DNA from: Flagellimonas sp947499585
Lineage (GTDB): Bacteria; Bacteroidota; Bacteroidia; Flavobacteriales; Flavobacteriaceae
DNA: 64,000 nucleotides
Direction: 5' to 3'
Assembly (NCBI RefSeq): GCF_044596045.1
Contig: NZ_CP138995.1
Location: 2,480,001-2,544,000, forward strand
A program made the translations under genes and the position numbers. Below the pieces are notes generated by a model. It saw only the letters and a list, made by a program, of their open reading frames with translations, had not been told where the DNA came from and did no database searches. Positions 44,681 to 53,586 of this stretch are shown here, piece after piece (position 1 is the stretch's first letter; each line of letters starts with the position of its first letter).

Positions 44681-46006
44681 ATGCGTAAATTAGAATTACA
44701 CTGGAAAATCCTTATAGGGATGGTGTTAGGTATTGTTTTTGGCTTCGTTATGACCCAAATTGATTGGGGTAAAGGTTTTGTCTCCGACTGGATTCAACCC
44801 CTGGGAACAATTTTTGTCAAACTACTTAAACTTATTGCTATTCCTTTGATTATTGCTTCTTTAGTCAAGGGAATTTCCGATTTAAAGGATATTTCTAAGT
44901 TTAGGAATATTGGTTTAAGAACCATAGGAATTTATATTTTAACTACCGTTGTGGCCATTACTATTGGTTTACTTCTTGTAAATACGTTGAAACCCGGAAA
45001 CGGTATTTCGGAAGAAACGGTTGCCAAATTAACCCAGACCTACGCAACAGATTCGGGGGTTACTTCAAAAATAGAAGAGGCCACGCGTCAAAAAGATGGA
45101 GGTCCTTTACAGTTTTTAGAAGATATGGTGCCAGACAATGCCATAAAAGCTATGAGCGATAACGGCCTTATGCTCCAAGTTATCTTTTTTACCATATTTC
45201 TCGGGATTTCTATGTTACTGATTGGTGAAAACAGGGCAAAACCTTTAAAAGACTTTTTCGATTCCTTAAATGATGTGGTGCTAAAAATGGTAGATCTTAT
45301 TATGCTTTCAGCTCCATATGCCGTATTTGCATTGTTGGCAGGAGTTGTTACTTCTTCCAGTGATCCAGATTTACTGCTAGCACTATTAAAATATGCAGGT
45401 GTGGTAGTTGGGGGACTGTTTTTAATGATAGTGTTTTACGCCATTGTTGTTTCCGTTTACACTAAAAAGAATCCGTTCTGGTTTTTAAAAGAAATGAGTC
45501 CTGCGCAACTATTGGCCTTTTCAACAAGTTCCAGCGCCGCTACTTTACCAGTGACCATGGAAAGAGTGGAGGAACACATAGGAGTGGACAAAGAAGTTTC
45601 TAGTTTTGTGTTGCCCGTTGGTGCAACCATTAATATGGATGGTACAAGCCTTTATCAGGGCGTAGCAGCGGTTTTTATTTCTCAAGCATTAGGCTTTGAC
45701 CTAACCTTTGGAGATCAGTTAACCATCGTGTTAACCGCATTATTGGCCTCTATTGGCTCTGCAGCAGTACCAGGTGCCGGAATGGTAATGTTGGTGATCG
45801 TATTAGAGTCCATAGGTTTCCCAGCTGATAAATTGGCCATAGGATTGGCATTGATTTTTGCTGTGGATAGACCTTTGGATATGTGCAGAACTATAGTGAA
45901 TGTAACTGGAGATGCCATGGTATCCATGGTTGTTGCAAAATCCGTTGGCAAACTCGGAAAACCAAATATCAAGGAGTGGGACGATCACTTAGATGAAGTT
46001 ATATAA
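44681..46006 (+). CDS. dicarboxylate/amino acid:cation symporter (GltP/DctA family)
   Basis: A 441-residue inner-membrane transporter of the DAACS family that moves glutamate, aspartate or C4-dicarboxylates with Na+ or H+. Visible marks are the early IQPLGTIFVKLLKLIAIPLI helix, the re-entrant loop STSSSAATLP (about residues 281-290), the cation-site helix TINMDGTSLYQG, the second re-entrant loop AVPGAGMVMLV and the substrate-site DRPLDMCRTIVNVTGD. It starts with ATG. Only 17 bases separate it from the following GshB-like ligase, so the transporter likely belongs to that operon and may supply its substrate. Confidence 0.93.
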   Translation: MRKLELHWKILIGMVLGIVFGFVMTQIDWGKGFVSDWIQPLGTIFVKLLKLIAIPLIIASLVKGISDLKDISKFRNIGLRTIGIYILTTVVAITIGLLLVNTLKPGNGISEETVAKLTQTYATDSGVTSKIEEATRQKDGGPLQFLEDMVPDNAIKAMSDNGLMLQVIFFTIFLGISMLLIGENRAKPLKDFFDSLNDVVLKMVDLIMLSAPYAVFALLAGVVTSSSDPDLLLALLKYAGVVVGGLFLMIVFYAIVVSVYTKKNPFWFLKEMSPAQLLAFSTSSSAATLPVTMERVEEHIGVDKEVSSFVLPVGATINMDGTSLYQGVAAVFISQALGFDLTFGDQLTIVLTALLASIGSAAVPGAGMVMLVIVLESIGFPADKLAIGLALIFAVDRPLDMCRTIVNVTGDAMVSMVVAKSVGKLGKPNIKEWDDHLDEVI

Positions 46007-46023
46007 CAAACCAAAGAAGAGTT

Positions 46024-47055
46024 ATGAATATCTGTTTTTTAATGTATCCTTGGGAAGAAATTCAACCAGAAAACGATACGAGCCTTGCGCTTATTCATGA
46101 ATGTGTAAAAAGAAAACATGGGGTGGCTCTGTGTACTCCGGCCAATCTAACCATAAGAAATAGTGTTACCAGTGCCTTTTGTACAGTAATCAATAAAATG
46201 GATAAGGTTTCAAGCAGCCTAAAAACGTTTTATAAACAAGCATCACTAAGAGAGGAAATGCTTCCTTTGGCCGGGTTTGATGTTATTTTCATGCGTGCCA
46301 ATCCACCTCTAGATCCTTTAATGCTCAACTTTTTAGATTCTGTAAAGGATGATGTGTTTATTGTGAATTCCCTTCAAGGGCTGCGCGAAGCAAATAATAA
46401 ACTGTATACTGCCGCATTTGGTGATAGCCATAGCAACATTATTCCAGCAACCCACGTTTCAAAAAACAAGAACTATTTGGTAAAACAAATCAATGAATCC
46501 GAAGCGGATAAAATGATTTTAAAACCTTTGAACGGTTTTGGGGGTTCTGGAGTAATCCTTATTGAAAGAGCTGCGATGTCCAATATAAAATCATTGTTGG
46601 ATTTTTATGTAACTAATTCAGATGGAACTTCTAACTACGTTATACTTCAAGAATACATTGAAGGTGCTGACCAAGGTGATGTTAGAATTTTGATTCTGAA
46701 TGGAGAACCCATAGGAGCTATGAGGCGAATACCAGGTTCGGATGACCATAGATCCAATGTTTCTGCAGGAGGCACTGTCGCCAAGCATTCATTAACCAAG
46801 GAAGAAAAAGCCCTTTGCAAACAGATTGGCCCCAAACTGGTCAATGACGGACTGTATTTTGTTGGTATTGACGTAATTGGTGGTAAGTTGGTAGAAGTTA
46901 ATGTAATGTCTCCCGGTGGAATTACGTACATGAATAAAGTTTACAAAACAAAAATACAATGCAAGGTCATTGATTTTGTTGAAAGCAAGGTTATTGATAA
47001 ACTGCAGGCTTTTGATAGAAGGTCTAGATTACGAAGCGAAGTGGAGAATGCATAA
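46024..47055 (+). CDS. glutathione-synthase-like ATP-grasp ligase
   Basis: A 343-residue ATP-grasp enzyme resembling GshB. The N-terminal domain holds DVIFMRANPPLDP (the GshB donor-binding strand). The ATP-grasp core has MILKPLNGFGGSGVILI, the hinge VILQEYIEG, GDVRILILNGEPIGAMRR, and the metal end FVGIDVIGGKLVEVNVMSPGG. GshB joins glycine to gamma-glutamylcysteine, but no gshA is nearby and most Bacteroidota lack glutathione, so the true substrates may differ. It is translationally coupled to the next gene by an 8-base overlap. Confidence 0.87.
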   Translation: MNICFLMYPWEEIQPENDTSLALIHECVKRKHGVALCTPANLTIRNSVTSAFCTVINKMDKVSSSLKTFYKQASLREEMLPLAGFDVIFMRANPPLDPLMLNFLDSVKDDVFIVNSLQGLREANNKLYTAAFGDSHSNIIPATHVSKNKNYLVKQINESEADKMILKPLNGFGGSGVILIERAAMSNIKSLLDFYVTNSDGTSNYVILQEYIEGADQGDVRILILNGEPIGAMRRIPGSDDHRSNVSAGGTVAKHSLTKEEKALCKQIGPKLVNDGLYFVGIDVIGGKLVEVNVMSPGGITYMNKVYKTKIQCKVIDFVESKVIDKLQAFDRRSRLRSEVENA

Positions 47056-47872
47056 ACGCTCTATTGAAGATATCATTCATTTCATTGAGGATGGAGCATG
47101 TTTTGAGGCAGTTTCCAGTGACTACTCCTTTACCATAAAAATAGATAAATACGTTCCTTACATATGCGGCGCGGTGCATGATGGACATCAGTTTCGTCAG
47201 TCACTGTGGGATAATTGTATACATACGGAGTATGAACGCTGGTATGAAGAAGATCCATTCACCAAACAAATGGTACAAAGCTTTCCCATTGTTATTGCAG
47301 GTTGTGACAGCCGATTTGAATATGATTTAAACAGAGAACCAGAGCGCGCTATTTATGAGGATGCATGGGGTAAAAAACTTTGGAAACAACCACTTTCTGA
47401 AGAGGAAAAACACTTGAGCTTAACAAAGCATCAAAATTTTTATAAGGTAGTAACCGCGCTGATTGCAAAATTGGAGGCCGAGTTTCAAAAAACATTGGTG
47501 TTTGATATGCATAGCTACAATTGGAAACGATGGGATAGGGAAGTTCCTGTTTGGAATTTGGGAACATCCAATGTGGATAACGATAGGTTTGGAACTTTAA
47601 TAGAAAGTTGGCGAGCCAAGTTAGGCGCTATGCAATTGCCCAATGGCATACAATCTACATCCAAAATCAACGATACTTTTCAAGGAAATGGTTATTTCTT
47701 AAAATACATTACACAAAACTTTAAGGACACGCTGGTTTTGGCGACAGAAATCTCAAAAATATACTGCGATGAGCATTCAGGCGTTATTTATCCTGAAGTG
47801 GTAAAATCTGTTGAGAATCAACTTAAAGATTTGATACCTTTGCAAGTTGAAGAATTCCAAAAGCACGTATGA
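47048..47872 (+). CDS. N-formylglutamate amidohydrolase-family enzyme
   Basis: About 274 residues from the ATG at 47048; the frame is open further upstream, but that would overlap the previous gene by 86 bases. The family marks are PYICGAVHDGHQFR (metal-binding His), AGCDSRFEYDLNR, the acidic VFDMHSYNW strand and TLVLATEISKIYCDE. The fold is a zinc-dependent amidohydrolase related to HutG, with formylglutamate or another N-acyl glutamyl compound as possible substrate. No hut genes are adjacent, so a histidine-degradation role is unlikely. Its last 4 bases overlap the ATG of the QEGLA gene. Confidence 0.83.
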   Translation: MHKRSIEDIIHFIEDGACFEAVSSDYSFTIKIDKYVPYICGAVHDGHQFRQSLWDNCIHTEYERWYEEDPFTKQMVQSFPIVIAGCDSRFEYDLNREPERAIYEDAWGKKLWKQPLSEEEKHLSLTKHQNFYKVVTALIAKLEAEFQKTLVFDMHSYNWKRWDREVPVWNLGTSNVDNDRFGTLIESWRAKLGAMQLPNGIQSTSKINDTFQGNGYFLKYITQNFKDTLVLATEISKIYCDEHSGVIYPEVVKSVENQLKDLIPLQVEEFQKHV

Positions 47873-49041
47873 TTGAAGTAAAACGGCAACTAGAGTTACA
47901 AAAGGAATACCCTGCGCTGTTTGATATTGATTCAAACTTGAACCGTTTGGTGAAACGAATTGAGTTGCTCAATTATGTGAACCCTTTGAACATAGAAAAG
48001 GAGAAACATCGTTTTTTTGCTTCAAAATATACCCTAGAACCAGAATTCAAGTATCCCAAATTAAAGTTTGACTCATACAAACTTCAGCGTCTTTTCTTCT
48101 CACAAAGATTAGAACGTATTGAAGATGAATCTATCCGTAAGTTATATCAAGATGTGATATATTATTATGCCAATATGATTCAATGCATTGAAACGATTGG
48201 ACAAGGTAAAAAGTTTTATTACAATTCCCTTCGCGCATTTGGAACCCCAACGGAGAAGGATGTGCAGAATGCTAGATTTATACTTCATTTTAAGGATGAA
48301 CCTAGTTCAGTAGATATGGATAAGGTATTTTCTCCAGATGAAGCCAAGGCTTATTTTGAAGACTATATAACCAGATATAATTTCCCGCTTAAAATTCGGT
48401 TTTCAACGAATATTGCTGCTGAGGCCATGGTGAGTAATAGCTCACAGACTTTGTTGATCAAGAAAAATGTCAAATTCAGTAAAAATCAATTGCTCACTTT
48501 GGCCAACCATGAAATAGGGGTGCATTTGGTCACTACATTCAATGGCCTAGATCAGCCGTTAAAAATATTTTCCAACGGATTGCCTAAAAATGTGGAAACC
48601 CAGGAAGGGTTGTCTGTTTTTAGCGAATATATGGGCGGAGCACTTACGCTTAGGCGATTAAAAGAACTTGCATACAGGGTTATGGCAGCGGATGGTCTAA
48701 TAAAAGGTTATAGTTTTGCTGATACTTTTGATTTAATCCACGGGCAATATAAGTTAAATAGGGAAGAGGCATTTGGGATTACGCTACGAGCACATCGTGG
48801 AGGTGGTTTTACCAAAGATCGTTTGTATTTAAGCGGATTGCGAAAAATATACAAGCGGTATCAAAATGAAGAGCCGTTGGATATCTTGTTCACCGGTAAG
48901 GTTTCACTGGATTACGAAGAGCAGATGAATCACCTTAGACAATTGGGCTTGGTGCAACCCATTACTCATAAAAGTCTGTCATTTGAGCAGAAACTGAATA
49001 CGAACAAGACGTTGGATTTTATACTGAACAATCTTAAATAG
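47869..49041 (+). CDS. QEGLA-motif metallopeptidase-like protein (DUF1704/MATCAP family)
   Basis: A 390-residue protein annotated in other genomes as a flavohemoglobin expression-modulating QEGLA motif protein. The zinc site is NHEIGVH (His214, Glu215, His219) and the family motif ETQEGLSVFSEYMGG follows at about 243-257. Eukaryotic relatives (MATCAP) are zinc carboxypeptidases that remove a terminal tyrosine from tubulin; the bacterial substrates are unknown. The start ATGA overlaps the amidohydrolase stop. The gene closes a four-gene operon with a symporter, ATP-grasp ligase and amidohydrolase. Confidence 0.85.
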   Translation: MIEVKRQLELQKEYPALFDIDSNLNRLVKRIELLNYVNPLNIEKEKHRFFASKYTLEPEFKYPKLKFDSYKLQRLFFSQRLERIEDESIRKLYQDVIYYYANMIQCIETIGQGKKFYYNSLRAFGTPTEKDVQNARFILHFKDEPSSVDMDKVFSPDEAKAYFEDYITRYNFPLKIRFSTNIAAEAMVSNSSQTLLIKKNVKFSKNQLLTLANHEIGVHLVTTFNGLDQPLKIFSNGLPKNVETQEGLSVFSEYMGGALTLRRLKELAYRVMAADGLIKGYSFADTFDLIHGQYKLNREEAFGITLRAHRGGGFTKDRLYLSGLRKIYKRYQNEEPLDILFTGKVSLDYEEQMNHLRQLGLVQPITHKSLSFEQKLNTNKTLDFILNNLK

Positions 49042-49068
49042 CATGCCATTTCAAAAGAAATGACATGC
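49041..49068. terminator. hairpin after the QEGLA operon
   Basis: GCATGCCATTTC, loop AAAA, GAAATGACATGC: a 12-bp stem with one internal mismatch, beginning at the last base of the stop codon. The following T run is weak. It lies between convergent genes and might serve the DUF4139 gene as well. Confidence 0.55.
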
Positions 49069-49079
49069 TTATCTATATG

Positions 49080-51173
49080 CTAAAGTGAAATATATCTTCC
49101 TCTAGGGTATTTTACCTGAAAAGAGAAACTTTCCTTTTTACTCTCCTGACTGTTTAATTTCATATTCCAGGTTAGCAAACCTGTTTTTTTGTTGTATTCT
49201 GCTGTCTGTGGCTCCACATCATCCACCTTTATCTCTTTGTTCTGAGAGATTGGAATTCTATCCATCAACTTTAAATCAATGGCCAAGCTTTTGCTGTTTT
49301 TTACCTCAAGGTCATAAACACGGTCCAAAGTGCGGTTACTTCCAGTAAATGATTTGCTTTTAAAATTACGCTGTTGTTTCCTGGTTACCGTAATACCTGG
49401 GTCAATACCAAGAGAAAGGGTCATTTCTTTTTTCACGGTAAAGGGATCAAGATTGGTTTTACCGGCATAACCACCTTCAAAGTAAACGTTGGCCTCGCCG
49501 GGTAATAATTGGTATTTCTCCCAATCTTTCAATGTAGCGGTAAGAAAAACATTTTCATTGATTAAGGGAGCAGCAAAATACTCATATTCAGCAGAGAGCT
49601 TAAAAGTATTTATTTCAATAGCTGTAATATCTCCATCAGAAACTATGGAATAAGTTTTTTTGATTACGAACTTGGTATTGGTCAAATCATCTTGTATAGA
49701 ACTCTTCTTAGTGGTAATGACCACTATCCCATTTACGCCTCTGCTGCCATATAGTGCACTGGATTCAGCACCTTTGAGGACTTCCATGCTTTGAATTTCA
49801 TTCTCGTCCAAGTCACCTTCGCCAAAACCTTCTAAAGGAACGCCGTCAACAATATAAAGTGGTTGCTGTGCTCTTTGAAAGCTGGAATTACCTCTTATTC
49901 GAATATCGTTAATTGCGCCGGAACTACCAGAACTATGGGAAATTTGAACGCCTGATACCTTACCTTGAAGCACAGAACTTACGGAAGACGATTTACTTGT
50001 TCCATAACCAACTACAACTACTTCGTCCAAAGCCGCTGCATCTGTTTCCAGTTGAGCATTGATTACTGAAGAGTAAATCGGTAGTTCTTGTGTTTTTTGT
50101 CCAATATATGAAATGACCAATTCCTTGCCTGAAATTACATCCAATGAAAAATTACCATCAAAATCAGTTTGTGTGCCATTGCTTGTTCCTTTTACAATTA
50201 CTGTAGCTCCTGGTAAAGGACTCCCAGATTCATCTACAATGGTACCAATGACTTTCCGCACAGTAGGATTGTATGCATACCCTTTTTTCTTAGCCGAAGG
50301 CCTTTGTTGCTTGGCGTATCTGCTCACAAAGTTGAGGTATTTAGCACCTAGATTTGGCTTGTTCACATTCATATTTGGGTTTCCTGTGGACAATGTAACA
50401 TTCACATTATCCCAATTCTTGCCAGTTTTCTGGTATACATGTGCCTTATAAGAAAGGTCAATAGGAGCATTCAGTTTTTTGGATTTGATATCATAGTTTG
50501 GAATCCATCCGGCATCTCTAACCAAATAAGAAATGGATAAATCCAGGTTTGCTGCTATGGGTGCATCAAAGGTGATAGTCAATTCTCCCTGTTCCTCTTC
50601 TGGAGCATTATTGACTTCGGCCAATTGCTTTCTTAATGTGCCAATTTCTAAATTGAACTTGTTTATTTTAAGATTGGTTCTAAAAACCTCGTTTTTAATA
50701 GCAGTTATACGCTCTCTATAGTACTTACTGATTTCCTTTACTTTCTCTAAATCCAAAGCTTGATTGTCCGTGCTTACCATTCTATTGGTAGTGATTACCT
50801 TTTCTTCTTCTTCCAAACCTGCAATCAAGTTTTTAAGCATGGTGATTTCGTGTTGGGTTTGGATAATCTCATCTTCCCATTTCTTTACTTGTGGATTGCC
50901 TTCCGATTTTTCCAAATAGTTTAAATCATAGGACATGGATAAGATGGAAACCGCTTGTAACCCAGAAATTTGAATACTACTCTCCTCAATTTTGGAAGAA
51001 AGTCCAGAAAAGACCAATTCATTGGTGCCTTCACTCAATGTGCATTGCGCCTTTCTGTATATCTGGGCACCGCTTAGGTATACAGTGACATCTTTAATTT
51101 TTGAAGGAATTTTTTTGTCGTTCCCAAACCCTAATATTGGGAAGAGCATGAGGAGAAGTATTAGCTTTTTCAT
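49080..51173 (-). CDS. DUF4139/MuiA-like protein with inserted SusC-type carboxypeptidase-regulatory and plug domains
   Basis: About 697 residues from ATG at 51173, which yields a proper signal peptide (MKKLILLLMLFPILGFG). Residues 20-300 are the N-terminal half of DUF4139 proteins (IPSKIKDVTVYLSGAQIYR; coiled coil about 95-190; DLSISYLVRDAGWIPNYDI). About 305-490 is an insertion: a carboxypeptidase-regulatory domain (GTIVDESGSPLPGATVIVKG, TDFDGNFSLDV) and a TonB-receptor plug (LDEVVVVGYGT, IRIRGNSSF, PLYIVDGVPL, ALYGSRGVNGIVVITTKK). After it the DUF4139 half resumes and ends with VKYPRGRYISL. No 22-stranded receptor barrel is present. Function unknown. Confidence 0.87.
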   Translation of the reverse strand: MKKLILLLMLFPILGFGNDKKIPSKIKDVTVYLSGAQIYRKAQCTLSEGTNELVFSGLSSKIEESSIQISGLQAVSILSMSYDLNYLEKSEGNPQVKKWEDEIIQTQHEITMLKNLIAGLEEEEKVITTNRMVSTDNQALDLEKVKEISKYYRERITAIKNEVFRTNLKINKFNLEIGTLRKQLAEVNNAPEEEQGELTITFDAPIAANLDLSISYLVRDAGWIPNYDIKSKKLNAPIDLSYKAHVYQKTGKNWDNVNVTLSTGNPNMNVNKPNLGAKYLNFVSRYAKQQRPSAKKKGYAYNPTVRKVIGTIVDESGSPLPGATVIVKGTSNGTQTDFDGNFSLDVISGKELVISYIGQKTQELPIYSSVINAQLETDAAALDEVVVVGYGTSKSSSVSSVLQGKVSGVQISHSSGSSGAINDIRIRGNSSFQRAQQPLYIVDGVPLEGFGEGDLDENEIQSMEVLKGAESSALYGSRGVNGIVVITTKKSSIQDDLTNTKFVIKKTYSIVSDGDITAIEINTFKLSAEYEYFAAPLINENVFLTATLKDWEKYQLLPGEANVYFEGGYAGKTNLDPFTVKKEMTLSLGIDPGITVTRKQQRNFKSKSFTGSNRTLDRVYDLEVKNSKSLAIDLKLMDRIPISQNKEIKVDDVEPQTAEYNKKTGLLTWNMKLNSQESKKESFSFQVKYPRGRYISL

Positions 51174-51301
51174 AATTGTTGGATTTATAGTTTGGGTAAA
51201 CTTAAGTGCAACAATCAATTTGTGAAATTAGAAATATGCAACCACTACCATTTGGATGGTAAACCGTGCATCTGGGTTAGGAAAGCCAAAAAGAAGGATT
51301 A

Positions 51302-51718
51302 TTATGGAGCAAATGAGATGATAAACCCATCTGCACCAGAACCTGTAGATATTTTATTTTGATCTAGGATAAGTTGACCATTTGTAAAGGAGATACCAGC
51401 AAACTCTTGTTCATTTATTTCCAAAAAACTTTCATCATCCACCTCAATAATGGAGTAGGGGTACAAGCCTGAATCCAATCCATCATAAATAACATCAACC
51501 AGGACATTGTTGTTCACCACAATAAGTTTGGAATCAGAAGCATTAAAGGTCCATGTGATGGTTGCAGTTTCAAAAGTTTGATTCATGCCAACAAAACCAC
51601 CACTAATGTTCTGTACATTCCAAACCCCACTCAAAATATCTTCTTTTGATTCATTATCTGAATTGGAACAAGCGGTAAGGGTTATAAAGCAAAGTATAGT
51701 AATGATAAACTTTTCCAT
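51302..51718 (-). CDS. hypothetical lipoprotein, lipocalin-like
   Basis: A 138-residue lipoprotein with lipobox ITLTAC (cysteine 17). After an Asn/Ser/Glu-rich linker the mature part begins LSGVWNVQNISGGFVG and consists of strands such as ATITWTFNASDSKLIVVNN, which looks like the lipocalin-like domains common in Bacteroidota lipoproteins. The family assignment is tentative. It is on the same strand as the MscS gene, 71 bases downstream of it. Confidence 0.7.
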   Translation of the reverse strand: MEKFIITILCFITLTACSNSDNESKEDILSGVWNVQNISGGFVGMNQTFETATITWTFNASDSKLIVVNNNVLVDVIYDGLDSGLYPYSIIEVDDESFLEINEQEFAGISFTNGQLILDQNKISTGSGADGFIISFAP

Positions 51719-51789
51719 AGTTAGGTTTTGTATTAGATAATAAATAGAGGTAAGCGTTGCTTTTACAACTTTTTAAAATATCTACTACA

Positions 51790-53046
51790 TCACTTCGATG
51801 TAAAATTACTGCTACTCGGCAATTCAAAGCCTTCAAGGTCAAAATATGAAATAGCGGCTAATAGATGATCAAAAATATCCGCCATAATATATTCATAGTT
51901 GGCCCAGCGCTTATCATTGCTAAATGCATAGACTTCCATAGGAATACCTTGTGAGGTGGGGTCCAGTTGCCGTACCATAATGATCATTTCTTTATTTACT
52001 CCAGAATGATTGTTAAGATACGCATCGATATACTTTCTGAAAATACCAAGATTGGTCAGATTCCTTCCATTGAGGAGTATTGATTTGTCCACATCATGCT
52101 CGGTATTGTACTTGTCAATATCAGTACTTCGGGTCTTCAAGTATTCTGATATTAATTCAATTTTTTGAAGGGATTCCACATCACTCTTCTCCAGAAAACG
52201 GATACTTTCTTGTTTGATCAGCAAAGCTCTTTTAATTCGCCTGCCCCCAGAATTGGTCATGCCGCGCCAGTTTTTGAACGAATCTGAAATAAGGGCATAG
52301 GTTGGAATCGTTGTAATAGTCTTATCGAAATTCTGGACTTTCACTGTAGCCAGATTTATTTCTATAACGTCACCATCTGCTCCGTATTTATCAAAAGTGA
52401 TCCAATCACCAATGCGTACCATGTCATTTATAGATACCTGAATACTGGCAACAAACCCCATGATAGTGTCTCTAAACACAAGAATGATAACAGCAGATGC
52501 TGTTCCCAAGGCTGTAAAGAATTTCCATAATTCAATTCCTGTGATAATCGAAAAGGCAAAGAACAATCCTAAAGCCCATGCGAAAATCATGAACACCTGA
52601 ATATAGCTGTCTATCGGCTTATCCTTTAGGCTTGGTATGGTTTTAAGAAAGTCTTTAATAGTATGGAGAAGGCTTCTAACAATCCATAGAAAAAGAAAAA
52701 TACCAACGACCTCTATAATTTTTAACAGGAAGGGTTCTGCTACCGGAAAATCCCGAAAAACAAATGGAACAGCTTTGAAGAGTATGACCAAAGGAACAAT
52801 ATGGGCGATATTACGTGGAGCCCTATTTTTGACCAAGAAATCATCAAAATGCGTTTTGGAGTTTATGGATAGTCGCGTAAATAGCCCAACCAATATTTTT
52901 CTTAGTATAAAATCAAGTAAGAACAGTATAGCAAGAAGGCCAATCAGAAGAATTGCAAGATTTATATATGAAGCCCATTCAGGTGCCAGTCCAGAATCAA
53001 TTAAATAATCATAAATTTTGTGAGATAGCTTTTCCATAGTCATCAT
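51790..53046 (-). CDS. mechanosensitive channel, MscS/YbdG type
   Basis: A 418-residue inner-membrane channel with about five hydrophobic segments (residues 25-190) and a cytoplasmic beta domain. The pore-proximal helix is followed by the MscS core SINDMVRIGDWITF and the loop DGDVIEINLATVKVQNFDKTITTIPTY. The length and the C-terminal QLDPTSQGIPMEVYAF resemble YbdG-like (MscM) channels that respond to osmotic shock. The first ATG (53046) overlaps the stop of the DCC gene as ATGA, so they are translationally coupled. Confidence 0.92.
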   Translation of the reverse strand: MMTMEKLSHKIYDYLIDSGLAPEWASYINLAILLIGLLAILFLLDFILRKILVGLFTRLSINSKTHFDDFLVKNRAPRNIAHIVPLVILFKAVPFVFRDFPVAEPFLLKIIEVVGIFLFLWIVRSLLHTIKDFLKTIPSLKDKPIDSYIQVFMIFAWALGLFFAFSIITGIELWKFFTALGTASAVIILVFRDTIMGFVASIQVSINDMVRIGDWITFDKYGADGDVIEINLATVKVQNFDKTITTIPTYALISDSFKNWRGMTNSGGRRIKRALLIKQESIRFLEKSDVESLQKIELISEYLKTRSTDIDKYNTEHDVDKSILLNGRNLTNLGIFRKYIDAYLNNHSGVNKEMIIMVRQLDPTSQGIPMEVYAFSNDKRWANYEYIMADIFDHLLAAISYFDLEGFELPSSSNFTSK

Positions 53047-53456
53047 GAATCTAAAAATTTAGCTTGTAATTCTGGAGTCGGAATCATACAGGCATCCTTT
53101 TTGCCAAACCAATTGTATCTGTTGCGTGCGATTAGGTCGTAAATAACATCTCTAAACGATTTGGGTATCCAAATAAAGGTGCCCAATAACTTCCAACCTC
53201 CCCCAAATTCTTTTGCAATGTTCAATGCAGCATCTGATTTGGTAAAATAAGCCACTCCAGGTTCTATTAGAATGATGGAATCTACCTTGGTGGTATCAAT
53301 AGCGCGTTCGGCGATAAGTTGCTCCCCAATTTCGCTTTGTAGGGCAGCATAGCGAAACGTATCTTTTTTGTCCCTTTTGATGACAAATTGGATAGCGCCG
53401 TTACAAAGGTTGCAAACGCCGTCAAACAGGATTATTTTTTTTTCTTTTTCCAGCAT
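53043..53456 (-). CDS. DCC-family thiol-disulfide oxidoreductase-like protein (DUF393)
   Basis: A 137-residue protein with the family start LFDGVCNLCNGAIQFV, giving the DxxCxxC motif (Asp and two cysteines near residues 11-17), then FRYAALQSEIG, and the C-terminal FIWIPKSFRDVIYDLIARNRYNWFGKKD. The fold resembles thioredoxin. The redox partner is unknown. It is coupled to the MscS-type gene by a 4-base overlap. Confidence 0.92.
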   Translation of the reverse strand: MLEKEKKIILFDGVCNLCNGAIQFVIKRDKKDTFRYAALQSEIGEQLIAERAIDTTKVDSIILIEPGVAYFTKSDAALNIAKEFGGGWKLLGTFIWIPKSFRDVIYDLIARNRYNWFGKKDACMIPTPELQAKFLDS

Positions 53457-53486
53457 GATTGAAAATCCAAGTCATTTCTTATGTTC

Positions 53487-53508
53487 CTTCGACATGCTCA
53501 GGATGACA
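53487..53508 (+). repeat. dispersed 22-bp intergenic repeat, copy 3
   Basis: Begins CTTCGACATGCTCAG and ends GATGACA. Same unit as 18654-18675 and 23942-23963, here 30 bases 5' of the DCC gene. Confidence 0.85.
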
Positions 53509-53586
53509 TTAAGAAATAATGTTTTTCACACTGTAAAGATACGGTGCCTTTAGATCAAAGCCTAGTTTAAGGGAGAGAGTAGCATA

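Noticed and set aside
46970..47047. Upstream extension of the N-formylglutamate amidohydrolase-like gene
   Set aside because: It would overlap the ATP-grasp gene by 86 bases, and the added residues do not match the family; the ATG at 47048 fits better.
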